Below the pieces are notes generated by a model. It was not told where the DNA came from, did no database searches, and was given only the letters and a program-made list of their open reading frames with translations. 64,000 nt of DNA from Diadema setosum (lineage: Eukaryota > Echinodermata > Echinoidea > Diadematoida > Diadematidae), in assembly GCA_033980235.1 (NCBI GenBank), contig CM067067.1:620001-684000 (forward strand), given 5' to 3'. This document shows positions 1 through 14,263 of the stretch, piece after piece. Position 1 is the first letter of the stretch, and every line of letters begins with the position of its first letter. The translations under genes and the position numbers were made by a program.

Positions 1-870
1 GAAAATCAAAATTAGTGTGCACCTCCATCGACCGCCCCACAACTGGACCATTCCAAAGGACTATCTACTGAAAAGATAAGTCTTCAGCAGAGTCTTAAAC
101 TGATTAACGGAAGTAACTTGATGTATATAGACAGGTAGAGAATTCCAAAGAGAAGGGGCAATTGTAGAAAAAGCACGATCACTGTATTTTGTGGAAGTAC
201 GAGGTCCAGGAGTCAATTGCATTGTAGAGGATGAACGGAGGGATCTTGAGGAAGTAATGGAACGTAAAGAGACAAGATCTGTGAGATACTTGGGGGCTTG
301 CCCATTCGAAATTTTGTATGTAAGCAAAAGAAGTTTAAAAGACATGCGGTGATGTATGGGCAGCCAGCTGAGAGAACAGAGGATTGGAGTAATGGGTTCG
401 GATTTCTGGAGAGGGAGACAAGTCTTGCGGCAGAATTTTGTATCCGTTGAAGTGGGAATAAATGTGTCTGAGGGAGGTTAGAAAATATGAAATTGCAATA
501 ATCTACATGACAAGAAACAAATGCATGAGTTAATTTGGCAGATGTAGGTCGGTCAAGTAGTTTCCTTATCTTCCCAATTTTGAACAATCCAAAAGATGCT
601 GCCTTACAAATGTGCTTAATGTGTTGTTGAATGGTAAATTTTTGTCAATGATCAAACCAAGATCGCGTACCCATTCACTACACTTGGTAGAAACATTGTC
701 AGAGACAAAATCTGGGAATGAATTGGTGTTTCTATGTTTGGAATATATATGGATCATCTCTGATTTTTGTTCATTGAGGCAAAGCTTGTTGTTTGAGGAC
801 CAGATTTTGATGTCCTCAAGACAGTTTTGAAGCTTTTGAGCTGCTTCAGCCTTCTTATTTGGTTTGAGTG
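1..870 (-). mobile_element. Decayed CR1/L2-like LINE, RT C-terminal part
   Basis: Minus-strand frames carry pieces of a non-LTR reverse transcriptase thumb and tail. From 5' to 3' on the minus strand: LEDIKIWSSNNKLCLNEQKS (about 840-700), then IRKLLDRP..THAFVSCHVDYCNFI..LQRIQNSAARLV (587-400), then APSLWNSLPVYIHQ..FKTLLKTYLF (about 180-60). They sit in different frames, so at least two frameshifts. The YxDD motif is absent, consistent with 5' truncation at about 870 against a GAA/CTT repeat. The 3' end lies beyond the window edge. Confidence 0.85.
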
Positions 871-882
871 TAACTTTTTCTC

Positions 883-936
883 CTTCTTCTTCTTCTTCTT
901 CTTCTTCTTCTTCTTCTTCTTCTTCTTCTTCTTCTT
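883..936 (+). repeat. (CTT)18 microsatellite at the splice acceptor of exon 1
   Basis: Eighteen perfect CTT copies (GAA on the other strand) ending 11 bp before the AG of the acceptor at 946-947, so the repeat is the polypyrimidine tract. It lies between the LINE remnant and the exon. Confidence 0.97.
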
Positions 937-947
937 GTCCCACACAG

Positions 948-1001
948 GGAGCACGTGGTTTGACTGGAGCTACCGGTGCAACCGGACCAAAGGGACCAGC
1001 C
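948..1001 (+). CDS. Collagen helix exon 1 of window (54 bp)
   Basis: Encodes [18 protein letters not shown]. The acceptor CACACAG is preceded directly by an 18-copy CTT repeat; donor GTACGT. By size order it corresponds to vertebrate exon 14, so this is not the first exon of the gene. Confidence 0.93.
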
Positions 1002-4000
1002 GTACGTATCATTGCCCCATTGTGAATTACAGTGTAATCTATGTCTCACTTGAATACTTGCCATTCGTCGAAATACTTTGTGTGTGCTCTATCAATTTTT
1101 ATCTTTCATTATGATGATATTACCAATTGCAAAAGAAAAGAAGAAATATATAGTTTGTCTACAGTATAGTTATTTATCATTTGAATCAAGTTACCCAGAT
1201 AAATTACTCCACCTCTTGAATGAAGGACCATTTATAGCCAGACAGTCTTTGTTGATCAACCTGCACCAATGTATTTGTTTACGACGGCTGATTATCTTAA
1301 CCACTTGTCTTTATACTTGTTTATGGCTACAGGGTCAACGGGGAACTACTGGCGAGCAGGGCGCACAGGGCTCTACTGTAAGTTCATTTCCTCAGATAAT
1401 TCTTTTCTTTTTTCTGAAGGGCCTACATCTATGACACGGGTTTCAATAGCAGTTTTCATTTACAAGCCATGAAAATTGAGATAGATAGCAAATCATTGTA
1501 CAAAACATCGTTATGTCTTCGAATCACCGCTAGTCACATCTAGACATACCTTTGTGTTAGTAGATAGGGCCCCAAAATCCTGTTTGAATATCTCTGCATA
1601 ATATCCATTTATAATGTCGTCTACTCATTTAATCTGAGAGTTTTTGCTGCATTGTCATGAAACATTGGTCACAAAGGCATATTAAATATCTTTTCTAATT
1701 TGTCAAGGAGTATTGCTTGTCGTGAACCCTAATGTTGTTCTTTTGTTCTTTTGTTAGGGATCCATTTCTCTTTATTTTCCTCGTCATTCAAAAGTCTTGT
1801 CAGTTGATATGAAATTGTTTTGTCATGCTTTGATTGAGTCTAAAAACATTGTTTGTTGGCCATCCCATAGGGAAGGACTGGACCTCAAGGACTGCCAGGA
1901 GCACTCGGACTTCATGGAGCCAAGGTCAGTTGGAAGAAATGACTCAACTAAATTGTTTCGAACAGGCCTCACCGTTTGCCTTACGAAACTCACTTGTATT
2001 GTATTAAACTATTTCAGTTTAAACAGTTCAAAAGTGGACAGTTAAAGATACTAATGCTATTCCGACAACAGACCTTGGAGAAGGTGATAATCTGAGATTA
2101 ATAAGCAATAAACTCGACAGGCAATCAAGTGAGTCGTAACGTTGGTTCGACACAATGCTGTCATAGATCCAGAGATGAGATGCAGTTAAGATTGTGGATG
2201 ATATCCTTTTCTACTCGTAAAAATTTTAAAATGATTTTATTTTTTAAGAGCTTTTGAAATCACTCTATCATATTCTTTAGTTGCCTTGAGTGTAAAGCTA
2301 TAGTGCAATAACCAAGGGATGTACTCGTCTTTGTTGGGTTTGCTTTCTCTTTATCATTTTGTGAAGCGTGAATTCCTATGTCTATATTTTTTTGTTATGT
2401 TTTGAAGATATCTACCGATGTGCACAGTTTTAGATTTTAGGTCAAATTAATCCAGATATCTGGCCCATGATGTTTTAACGATTTTTAGGCTTTGATACTT
2501 CTGGGGTTTTCAAGATGGTAATCGGACAACTGACGCGTCAGGATATGAATTAAACTGCAGAGTTTGCAGTGAAAAGACTATCAAAGAAATAGGGGGACGG
2601 TCACATGTGATTTTTTTGGAGTAAAAAAAAGAAAAGAAAAGAGCAGTTTAAAAATTATGAATATCTAGGCCTCATTGAAAAAACAGTCTGTTTTGGCAAT
2701 CAAGGACATATTCTGTCCCGTGATTAATGAAAACGAGCAAACAACGTTTCGTTCAGGTATAGGCAGCTTTCCTATAGGATAAATTCTTCTTGACGCTTAT
2801 GTTGCCATGTAATGAGAATGTTAACTACTATCACTCTTCTAACTTCGTTCCTCTTTCAGGGAGTCACTGGAACCAGTGGTGCTCAAGGTCCGACTGGGTC
2901 TGTAGGTCTAATCGGAGAGACCGGAAAGCGTGGAAAACCCGGCAGCGCTGGAGCCCCTGTAAGTACACCTGAACAAGCATTCCCACGGCAGAGTTTTACC
3001 ATTATATCAGCTGCTTAGGGAAAAGTGAATACTATTTCAAAGTCGCGTCTCCTTCCCTGTACAGCACCCAGTTGGTCAACAAAATGTCAACAAAATGTGA
3101 ATTTGGTTTTGGATGACATAAGCGCTATACATGTATCGTTAAATGAAGATGGATCACGCTATAAATACCCTTATCTTTTAACTATTCGATCACGACTGCT
3201 GACTTAGGTATTTATTCGAGCCGTGTAACCATGGTAACTGATTGTATTTTGATTTCCAGGGTGAGACTGTGCTTCTAAAATTCATCATAGCTTCGTTTCT
3301 TTCTGTCATGGACTAAAAGGGTAACCCGTGTATGTGGAAAACAGATCCACACTCTAGTTATAATCACTGTAATAGTCGAGGGAAGATAGACGTTGCTTTT
3401 TGTTGCTAAACACGATATAATTATACTTCTTAGATATATGCAGACATGCTGGACTGGAATCTCATTCTTTCAGGCTTCACCGGGTCAGGAAGATCTTTTA
3501 GTCATTAATGATGAAGAATAGATGTCACGGCTGTTTTGACACACTGTTGATCGCTCTCATTAATTTGACCTCCATGCAGGGAGTACCAGGAAATAACGGA
3601 GAGGATGGGTCCACTGGAATCATGGTAAGTTCATAATTTCGTATTTTTTTGACTTGATCTCTGAATGTTTTTAAAACAGATATAAATGGCGCCATACAAA
3701 TGCTGTGGATCATCTTGCTTCCTTCTTAATTCAATCCATTTCTATAATTTTCAATAACGTGAATCGAATTGATTTGAAGATTCAATAACTTGGAATAAAT
3801 GTTTATTCCTTGGGCAGTTATCGTTGCATGAAGCCTTGCTAAAAATCAACATGATACCCTAGGTCGAGCGCTCAGTTGAAAATTGTGGTACTTTAGGGGA
3901 CCGGCCTCCATGCGGACCTCCATGCCATCAGGTTTAATAATCGTTACACGAAACCTCATGAAGGAAGCTTAGGGGTTCTATTCGTATTAAACCTGAAATA

Positions 4001-7000
4001 GAAAGAGAGGAAAATTGACGTCAATCTTCAGATAGGCCTAGAACATATACTAGTTATGATCGCATACCTGTGATTGAGTGTCAAACAGCATTAAAATTTC
4101 TAAATTCATCTAATTACATAAAACTTCATGATCACCATATTGTGTATTCGACTAATACGGCATATGCTTGTAAAGTGTTAATGTCTAGATCTGATTGTGG
4201 CTAATCAATGCACCCTATTGACTTGTGATGTAGGGCACTCCCGGTGACGTAGGAAGACCAGGTATGGCTGGAGCCACAGGACCACAGGTATGAATGACGT
4301 CACATACCACGTGGCTTTCCCCGTGACCTTCAGTGTTAGGCCAACTTATACAGGTCTTCAAAAGATCGCAAAATATCTTAAGCAAAGACTTTAATTTTCA
4401 ACATAAGTAAAATCTAATTTATGAGTTTGGTTAATTTCAGGTACTAAGAACACCACTTGTTTCTCTGATATACTATAAAAAAGCACTGAATGAACATTTT
4501 GCATCTCATGTCATAGAATGTCAAATGTCATAGAACAAGAAGCGTGGATCTGTGTATTTAGGAGACAAAATTTCTTTCATCCTTTGCTATTACGAACACG
4601 CTTAGGAAGTAACATCAGGACCATATCTGTTGTCAGTAGACGGACAACATCAGTTATCATGAAGATATGTTTTCAGTCATAATTATATTGAAGAGACTGA
4701 CATGTTTATATCTCATGAAATATTTCATCTAATTTGCTGAATCTGAATGACTGTTCATTAAATTCCTCTTTGTATTTGACAGGGTGTGACTGGTATCAGC
4801 GGAATAACTGGAGAGCGTGGAGACGTGGTTTGTAACTTTCGAGATTGATGGCTTTTAGCAGAATTAATCTCTTACTAAATACATGTAGTATGATTTATTG
4901 CTTGCTTTATCACACAATCACGTTAGTTTCCCCCAATGTACAGCTACTCTCTTTTGTATTTGTAATTAACTTTGAGGAAGATATCTATTATGAGTTTTCA
5001 CTATAATCTTTCGATTAACATGATAAAGTTGAATTTTGACATAAGTGTAATCGTTACATTTCCTCCGTTGATGTTCTATTAATTTTAGTGCTCTAACTTC
5101 CTAAATCATACACCAGTCGAACTCTATAAGTCACGCAAGTATTTTTTTTCCCTTCTATTACTCTTGCTTGACCAATGATATTCCTACCAGACATCTCAAC
5201 ATAGAAACCATTCTTATTGAGGCTACTTGTAACAAATTGAAGATTGTTCTATTTCTACAATGTAACACACAACCAATGAGTAAGAAATTTTTTCTCGTTT
5301 TTCTCATGACAGGGTATTCCTGGCTTCGTTGGAATTGCTGGAGCCCGTGGACCTGCTGGAGCTAGGGTAAGTTTGATAGCATGATTTGCATAATACTCCA
5401 TAATACTCGGTGAATGTCACAAATTCAAAGCTTCAAGGATGATATTTTCACAGATAAAAAGTCACAGCATTTCGTACTCGGTCTCATTCGTGATAAGTTA
5501 AAGAAGTTTAAACGTCTTCCACCAGATTTTCAGTCTTTTATGCACTAATTCTTTGATTGAGGCAAATGTGGCATGCATTTATTTCGATTATGAAGACAAC
5601 TTCGTAAATTCTCTCTCTTTTGTTTGAACTCCTTATGAAGCATGAACTAAAGATTGTTTGTGAAATCAACTGGTTAGCTATAGTTGCTTCATCTAAGCAG
5701 TACTAGTATGTACCTGTTGATTGCTTCGTTCACAGGGCCAAGTTGGAGCAGCCGGAGAACCTGGACCACAAGGAAGCCTCGGAGAAGAAGTAAGGAGTTG
5801 CTTAAACTATTTTCTTAAAGAAGATCCTCTGCCTAACATACTATGATGTATACAATATTGACACGAAAATATCAAATTCTTGATTTGATTTGATTTGATT
5901 TGAATTTATTGGTTCCTGCATTATATCATTGCTCATGCAGATACATACATATATATCATATACATTGATGGTACCATACATATAAATGGATATACATAAA
6001 CATTAATTGCTAACAAGGTAAGTTTCTTCATTACCTTTAGAATGTACAGCAATACAGTTTCTTCATTGCCTTTACAATGTACAACAGAACATAATCAGTG
6101 ATGCAATGAGAAACGCAGAAGGGCTACAGCTTAAGCATTGCTTGATTTGCATGCAGCCCTCGTACATAATACATAACATTATTATGGGAAAATAGGGGGA
6201 GGGATGACTTGCATAGAGATAGGATAGGAGAAAGGAGAGAGGAGAGGTCTGTCTGCTTTCGCTAATACACAAAGTTAGATCACCTGGATCACTGAATAGT
6301 TAAGCATTGCAAAGTATTTTCTCACCGAGGTACAGGTGAACAGTTACAGGTCATGATCGGTTACATAACATTACGCAATAAATTCTGAACAGCGATAATA
6401 ATTCTACGAGGGAATTTCATATACAATACAATTGCAATGACATTATAAGATCACTAATATCCAGAGAGCAGCATTGTCTTTACAGCTTTCTTGAATGAAT
6501 ACATAGACTTTAAAATTCGAATTTCTGAAGGAAGAGAGTTCCAAATATCAGGTCCAGTGTGTTTGATAGATTTCAGAGCCATCACCGTTTTAGGATTTTG
6601 TAGATGAAATTTATCAGATTGCCTTGTGGGATACGAATGTATATCCTTGTTTAAATGAAATAATGAGAAGAAAGAAGATGGCAACTGACCGTTATACAAA
6701 CGAAACATGAAAAGTGAATTTTGCAAAAAATTGATATCATTTACCTTTAGTATTTTTAATTCTACGAACAAAGGATCTGAATGGTCTCGATGACCTGAAT
6801 TGGTACATATACGTATAGCTTTCTTTTGTAGAAGCAATATACTGTCAATGTGACTTTTCGCAGTTGCCCAAACAATGTTACAATATGAGATATTCGACAA
6901 TATCAACGAATTATAAAGCATAAATAAAATATTCTTTGGGACATAATACTTAAGCTTACAGAGTATACCAACGTTACGAGACACTTTATCTGAGATATAT

Positions 7001-10000
7001 TGCACATGAGCATTCCATTTCATATTTTCACTGATATATATTCCAAGAAATTTGACACTTTCTTTTTGCTCCAATAATATACCATCCACCATTATATTCA
7101 AATGGCGCATTTCATTTTTATGCTTCTTATGAAAATAAATAAAATTTGTCTTTTTTAAGTTGAGTGACAATCTATTGCTCTTAAACCATGTAGATAATTT
7201 CGGCAATTCAGTATTAAGCGTTCTTAAAAGCGACTGAAAATCAGAATTGGAACAAAATACATTGGTGTCATCGGCGAACAGAATATATTGCAGTAACCTG
7301 GAGGAATTTGTAATATCATTTGTATACACTAGAAATAGTAGTGGTCCCAATATGGATCCTTGTGGGACGCCACAATGTATGGCTAAAACTTCAGAGTTTA
7401 CCGATTCATAGGATACGTATTGCTGTCTATTTGATAAATAATCTTCAAACCATTCCAGTGGAATTCCACGAACTCCATAACAATGTAATTTGCGTAAAAG
7501 GATAGTGTGGTCAAGAGTGTCGAATGCCTTGCTTAGGTCCATGAACACACCAATGACATGTTTTTGTTCTGCTAAGGCAGTCGACACTCTGTCATACAAC
7601 TGGTCTAGTGCCATATCAGTAGAGTGAAATTTCCTGAAACCATATTGGTCTTGGTTCAGTATATCATTTTGTAACAAAAAATCATACAGTCTGTTATAAA
7701 CAAGTCTTTCTATGACTTTAGAAAGACTAGGAAGAATAGAGATAGGTCGGTAATTCGAAACAAAAGAAGAGTCATCTTTTTTGTATATTGGAATAACTTT
7801 TGCAATTTTACATGCGTTCGGAAATACAAAACGACAAATTACAAATATGTACTAAAGGTATCAATATACTCCCAATAATCTGTTTTAAAAAAGACGTGCT
7901 CATTTCATCATGACCACATGTATGACTAGATTTTATAGAATGCACAATATCAAGGATCTCATTAAAATCTGTTGGTTTGAAAAATAATGAATTATCGTTT
8001 GACGTGCCCAAGTACTGCGAGAAATCTGTCTGTGTATGATCAATCCTAGAAGCTTGACTAGGGCCTACATTAACAAAGTACTCATTAAAACAACATGCTA
8101 CATCTTTAGGATCACAAAACGTTTGTCCATTATTCGTAATTTGAGATGTTGACACCTTCTTTTGCTTACCAATGACGTCATTAATAACCTTCCAAGTGGC
8201 TGACATATTTCCAGTAGCATTTTCAAAAGCTTCCGTATAATACATTCTGCGGGAAAGCCTGATAATCTGTGTAAGTTTATTTCTATATAATTTATATCGA
8301 TTAACATTATCATTATCAGGATGTCGTAAACTATTTTTATATAAAACATTTCTTTTCTTAATGGAACGATAAATTCCCTTTGTTATCCATGGATTTTTAA
8401 TTTTTTTATTATTTTTCTTTTCAATTGTGGGGATATGTTTGTTAAAATAAGAAAGGAATATATTCCAGAAGGTGTCATAAGCAATACTTGGGTCTGCAGA
8501 AATTAATACATCATCCCACGTTTCCGTGATTAAATCATCGTTGAGTAATGATATATTTTCTAGTGTGAATTTCCGCTTCCTTCTTACGTTCTTTCTGCTT
8601 TACATAAGAATTCTGTGTGTCGCCACAAATGAAAAATATAGGTAAATGGTCAGAGATATCATTATACAAAAGACCAGATTTTGAATAATCTGTGTCAATA
8701 TTCGTATAAATATTATCAATCAACGTTGATGAATTGACAGTAATTCTCGAAGGCTTATCAATTGTAATATTACAAAAATTTGCTTGCAAAATATTACAAA
8801 ATTTATTTCTAAGAATGTGCTCTTCTTTCAAGAGATCAATGTTAAAATCACCCATAATGTATATATCTTTGTTTTCTTGATTAATCAGCTCTAATAAAAC
8901 ATCAAAGTTATCCAAAAATGAATTACTATCTGTATGAGGGGGCCTGTATATTACACAAAGTATTACATTTTTTCTATTATACATATCAATTTCAACACAT
9001 GTGCAATCAAACTCATTTCCATTGTATATCAAATCAGGCCTTTCTTTATACGATAATATGTGTGATAGGAACAGGGCGACTCCGCCTCCTCGTCCGCATT
9101 TTCTATCAGAACGGACAACAGAATACCCATCAATGTTATATAAAGGGGGAGATTTGTCGTTAAGCCATGTTTCTGTGACGCCAATAGCGGAAAATTTCAT
9201 ATTTATCGTAGACAATAATAATTGCATATTTTCATAATTTCTTAACAGACTGCGGGCATTGACATGTAATAAACTGAAAGAACGCTCATTACATTCTTCA
9301 CTGCATGACACTGATTAAATTTTCATAAATGATTTTTGAACGCATACTTCACTTTTCAAGCTAGTATTCATCCCATTTAATGAATATTTGTCATGGCATT
9401 TATCTCATGAAATCTGCAGGGAGAACCCGGCTTGACTGGACCATCCGGATCACGTGGACCAATGGGTGAACCTGTACGTACCTTTTACATCATGCTTTCA
9501 TAATGAAGTAATAAATCCTCGAACGGTATATTGTGGCAAACTGAATGCGACATATGTCATATTAACTATCCAACACCTACCAGTGGCGGATCGGGGGGGG
9601 GGGGGGGCTCTTTATTTTTTCTATAAACAAAAGAAAAAGAAAAGAATTGGGGGGGGGGGGGGGGGCGTGTGCACCCCTGTAAATGCCCCCCCCCCCCCCC
9701 ACTTTACGGATCGTTATCGTCAGTTGATCAACTGATGGACCTTTGTTTGACGTGGCCGTAAATTAAATTCAATGAAATGCCTAAGAGCTGTGACGGTACA
9801 TTTCAACACTGATCAATTTTTCAAATACCAAATAGTCATCATGATAATGCTGTCTAAAATACTCTTCAGCAACAGCATGAGAAAAAAAAAATCAAATGAA
9901 GCTTAATTAGTAGTGTAAATATAGCAATGCCGACAGAAAGTCGGTTAAAAGCATGAGATCATAGGAGATCATAGGAAGAATCCCAATCTACCGTGGATCT

Positions 10001-13000
10001 ATTCCTTCCAACTCACCTTGACATTGGTATTCCATCTCCTCTGCAGGGTATCCAAGGGGCACCTGGTCTTCTTGGAGCATCAGGACTCAGCGGCGCTATG
10101 GTAAGTATTCCTGTAAATAAGCTACATTATACCGACTACATGCTTGGTTTTCAAAAATAATTCCAAAACAATGTGACAATGTAACAGAGAGAGACAGTGT
10201 GGCATGGTCCCTCTGTATGACTGTGTCCATACAGGAAGTTTGCCCGACAATCAACAGTCCGCAGTCCCGGTCGGTAGTATTACCTCATTTTCAATGAATC
10301 CTCTGTAGAGCGGCATTTTGATTTTTCCCCGTAACAGGTGTTATTCATTGTGTTTACAGTCTTAATTAAGTTACTTTAATTCTAACCAAATTATATTCTC
10401 TCTGCAGAATTTTTTCCTCGACCTTCAAAACCTCGCCTTTTGCTTTCATAATCAAATGGTTTTGATTAATTTCGTGCGACAACACCATATCATTGATTTC
10501 TCCTCCCTTACAATGAATCCGCTTCCATCCATTATTCATTCAGTCAGTACTCGGGATCCATTATAGTATTCTGGAAGAAACACTTGCTGCACAACCATAC
10601 AAGAGACAAAGACTTATTACCTAAATTTTTGCTTTGTAACAAAGTATTGAAATCAGGAAGGGTGGAAGGGAAGGGTGGACATGGCTTTTTAAAATTTAAA
10701 CACATACCACCACGTGCCGTTTGAACAACAATGACAGGTACATGGTCTTCGTCTTGAGCTACTATTGTTGCGAAAAGAAATGTGAATCTTTTCTTACCAA
10801 TATGATGTGTTTCTTCCCCTCTCTCCCACATAGGGTGACACTGGTGAACAGGGAGCTCCAGGATCACCAGGTGATGCTGGAAGCAGGGTGAGTTTACTTG
10901 CACACATGCACACCCCAATAGTCTCTATGCATAATACAGTATGGTTGATCGCGTTGAGTAGGCATATTATAGAACACCCAACTCAATGCATGGAATTAAG
11001 TGGAACTTCATTGAAGGGCTTGCAGAATGTAAAACGATAGTAGCGTAATGATGGCATATGCGATTATAGGTTAAATGATTATTTTTCGCCGAACTTCCAC
11101 TTGACTTTATTGTCTGTAACTGTTCCAAATCTGATGCTGTTGCCAATCGTGTCCTTATATTTTCTGTTGTGTTGTCTCTACTATCCAAGTGTAAAGTAAG
11201 TCATACTTATTAAATGTCATGATAAAAATTAGGAACAAATAAAAGGAATCGAGAAGGCTTGGTGATAGTTAATCATGATGTCGAGAGCAACTCGTAACCC
11301 TCTCTGTTTGTTCATCTCTTGAGAGTATATCTACATCCCATGAATAAAATAAATCTTCAAATGTATCATAAAATAATCCTTACGTGTATACACAACAACA
11401 TAAAGTCTTTTCTGGACACAATCAGTCTTGTTTGGCTTCGGGCTCACAGGCAAGTTGTTGATATTCTGGCAAACAGCCATGTTGACTCGTGAGTGGATGT
11501 ATTTACGATTTCTCTTGCTTCTATTTTTACAGGGAACCCCAGGCACGCCGGGAACTCCAGGACAGGCTGGCGTGAATGTGAGTTGAAATACCGCCCTCTA
11601 TCTACCTATACTTTGAGTTTCTTTTCACGCTGACACAGACAAGATAAGGAGAATGAAAAACTATTACTAATACCATATCATGAATTAAGTCTATAATTAC
11701 AAACTTATCAGGAGTTTTCAAATGTTAGGACTCATTAACCGATCAAAAAAAAATCGTGAAGAAAATCAATTGCCAGTGGTTGAAATGATCATCAGTAACA
11801 CATAGCGAATATAAGAAATCAACATGAAATATTAATGACGATTTGCCTAATTCGGAATCATCTTCTTGTAATTGCTTTTGAAATAATTATAACAGATCGA
11901 TGCAGGAATATGTTGGTTTTAGGCATCAGGTTAATGAAGCTTGCTACAATCGTTATCCTGCAACATTTTTCTCATTGTTTGCAGGGTCCACCTGGAGAGG
12001 ATGGAGCGGCCGGAAATGACGGAAAGACTGGGCCAACTGTGAGTCTCTTACCTTGTGCCTCATCCACAATCTGACAAAAATACATATTTCTTGATGAATA
12101 AAAAACAAAACAAAACCAGTGAAAATAAAATATTCAGTCTAATTATATGGATAACGAACACACTGTGCTAAAAGGAGCAGTTTCTAATCTATCGTTATAG
12201 ATCAATATACATAGATACATAGTCGTATAGTATCTGAGAATCTATACAAAAAAGATGATTAAGGAATGTGATTATTTAATGTTGATGCGATGACTTTCCT
12301 TATTGCGGATGTTTATTTCAAACATAGGTTATCAAAGTATGAACATTTTGATTTGATTTCTTGCAGGGCTCACCTGGCAAAGAAGGATCTCCCGGAGCAA
12401 ATGGACAGAAGGTAAGTGGAAACCATTGCAGCAACGCAAATGGTCCAGAACTCTCAGTATGATGTTCGAGGGATCAAACCATTCGGTATTAAGTCTTTAT
12501 AATTAGCAAACAGTCCTGAGATGTTAGCAGAAATATTTTGGTGATTTTTTTTTTCCTGTTGCTGTTTTTGTATCAAAACTGAAATGTCATAACAACTTTC
12601 TCAAGATAATAATACATATCCTACGCATTGTGTCCACTAATAATGTCTGCATCTTTCTGCAGCTATAGTCAGCTGCGGACTATTGTCTGCGGAGATCGGA
12701 GATGTCTCAGGTATCATAATCTCGCCAAAACTGTCAATATTTGGTATTGACATTGTGTTCTGGAGGCCCAGATCGGTTATGGTGTGAATTCAACGTTTGG
12801 CTCATCATTATCACGATTCTATTGTTCCTTAATTCTGTCTGATGTTAAGAAATATAACTGTGGTTTCTCTTCTCCGTCTTGCAGGGAGCACAGGGACCAC
12901 CAGGGCAACCTGGACCCCCTGGAGTACAGGGCGAGGCTGTGAGTAGCTTTGACTCGGTTTGATAATTCTGGGCTATAGATGATGAGTTCATATGAAGCAG

Positions 13001-14224
13001 AAGTATTCCGTATAGAGGAATCTTCGCCTGACTTGTCTTGTCAGAAAGAAGATTGATAGGTAGGGTTAGTAAGTGGTTGATATATGACCAGAAAGTTTTT
13101 TTTCGTGCCTATCAATAGATATTTATTTATTCCCCCCATACACACACAGATACAAGCTTGAATTATATTATCATCTCTGTTATTGACAGACGGTAGTAGC
13201 TGTTTGAAAATTTTCTGTGTACTTTATTCACTTTTGACTTTCTTAACATTTTGTCATTTTTAATATGGTAGACTGTAATCCTGTGAATGTGTGTGCACAT
13301 AATAAGAAGAATGCAAGAGAAAATAATGACTGTTGAAGCATATGGGCATTGGCGAACGCTGTTCTTAAGACAAACAATACATGAAGTTTAAAGTTCGCCA
13401 CATCCGCAGGATAAGCAGGTTTAGCCTATTAGTTTGTTGCCATTTAAGGGGTCGTATAGTTTTGGTTGAGACCTAATTTCAGGTTTCCAACATTTTTTGG
13501 TGCGATAATGAGGAACCTCTTATGAAATATGAAAGAGCATGTAATTCTATAAGGAATTCAACATTTATTTGATGAAAATTGGTTTTGAAATTGCTGAGAT
13601 ATCAAAAAAGAGCGATTCTAATAAAGTGCGGGACCCACACTTTATTACGATCGCTTTGTTTTACTTTGTTTTTGGATGTTTCAGTCATTCCAGACCGGAT
13701 TTTCATCAGATAAACATTGAATTCCTCTTAAAATGGTATGCTCTGTACTATAACATAAGTATTTTCTTGGTATCTCGCAAAAAGTTTAAAGCCCAATTCT
13801 CATCTCCACCAATACTGTACGATCCCTTTAAGCTGGTAATTTCTTATGGAAAAATGGAGAGGTTGCAGTGTTTTCATCATTCACTGAGAAATAAAATGAC
13901 ACAAAGACCTCGTTTTCGTCCCACCCTCTTTCAGGGATTCAATGGGGCCCAAGGAGCACCCGGAGAACCAGGATCAAGAGGAGACCGCGTAAGTCAAGTT
14001 GTATCAATGTTTGAAATGGCTTTATCTTATAGGCAGAGAAGTACTATCATCATATTCAAAGGTGGATCAAGCGTTCAACTGTTGCTGTCGAACAGCTGCC
14101 CATGATTGCTGAGTCACTGGCAAATCCAAGTTATCAATTTCTTTGTTAGTTTTATTGTAAATGATCAAACACTGGCAAACCGCCGTCTTTATCAAAGCAT
14201 TGCTATTCTCTCCACACACGCACA

Positions 14225-14263
<39 letters not shown>

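Larger units (their letters stand above)
5880..9330 (-). mobile_element. CR1/L2/Daphne-type LINE, antisense in collagen intron 9
   Basis: About 3.4 kb inserted in the intron on the strand opposite to the collagen. It has an EEP endonuclease (8535-9311) upstream of a reverse transcriptase (6454-8534), a ~570-bp 3' UTR, and a 3' tail of AAATC-type repeats (5880-5902, seen as TTGAT repeats on the plus strand). No ORF1 is visible before the endonuclease, so the copy is 5'-truncated or the family lacks one. Two frameshifts (near 8570 and near 7825) and no internal stops elsewhere suggest a fairly young, inactive copy. The exact 5' edge (9312-9400) and target duplication were not found. Confidence 0.93.

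Noticed and set aside
566..1114. Poly-Glu, poly-Lys, poly-Arg and poly-Phe ORFs over 883-936
   Set aside because: They are translations of the CTT repeat in different frames, not proteins.
1871..1924. GPQGLPGAL as a collagenase cleavage site
   Set aside because: It lies near the N-terminal end of the helix rather than at three quarters of its length; resemblance is probably chance.
3260..3320. TTTCCAGGGTGAGACTGTGC looks like a collagen acceptor followed by a Gly codon
   Set aside because: After GET the frame gives no Gly-X-Y and soon a stop; vertebrate exon order leaves no missing unit here, so it is a decoy acceptor.
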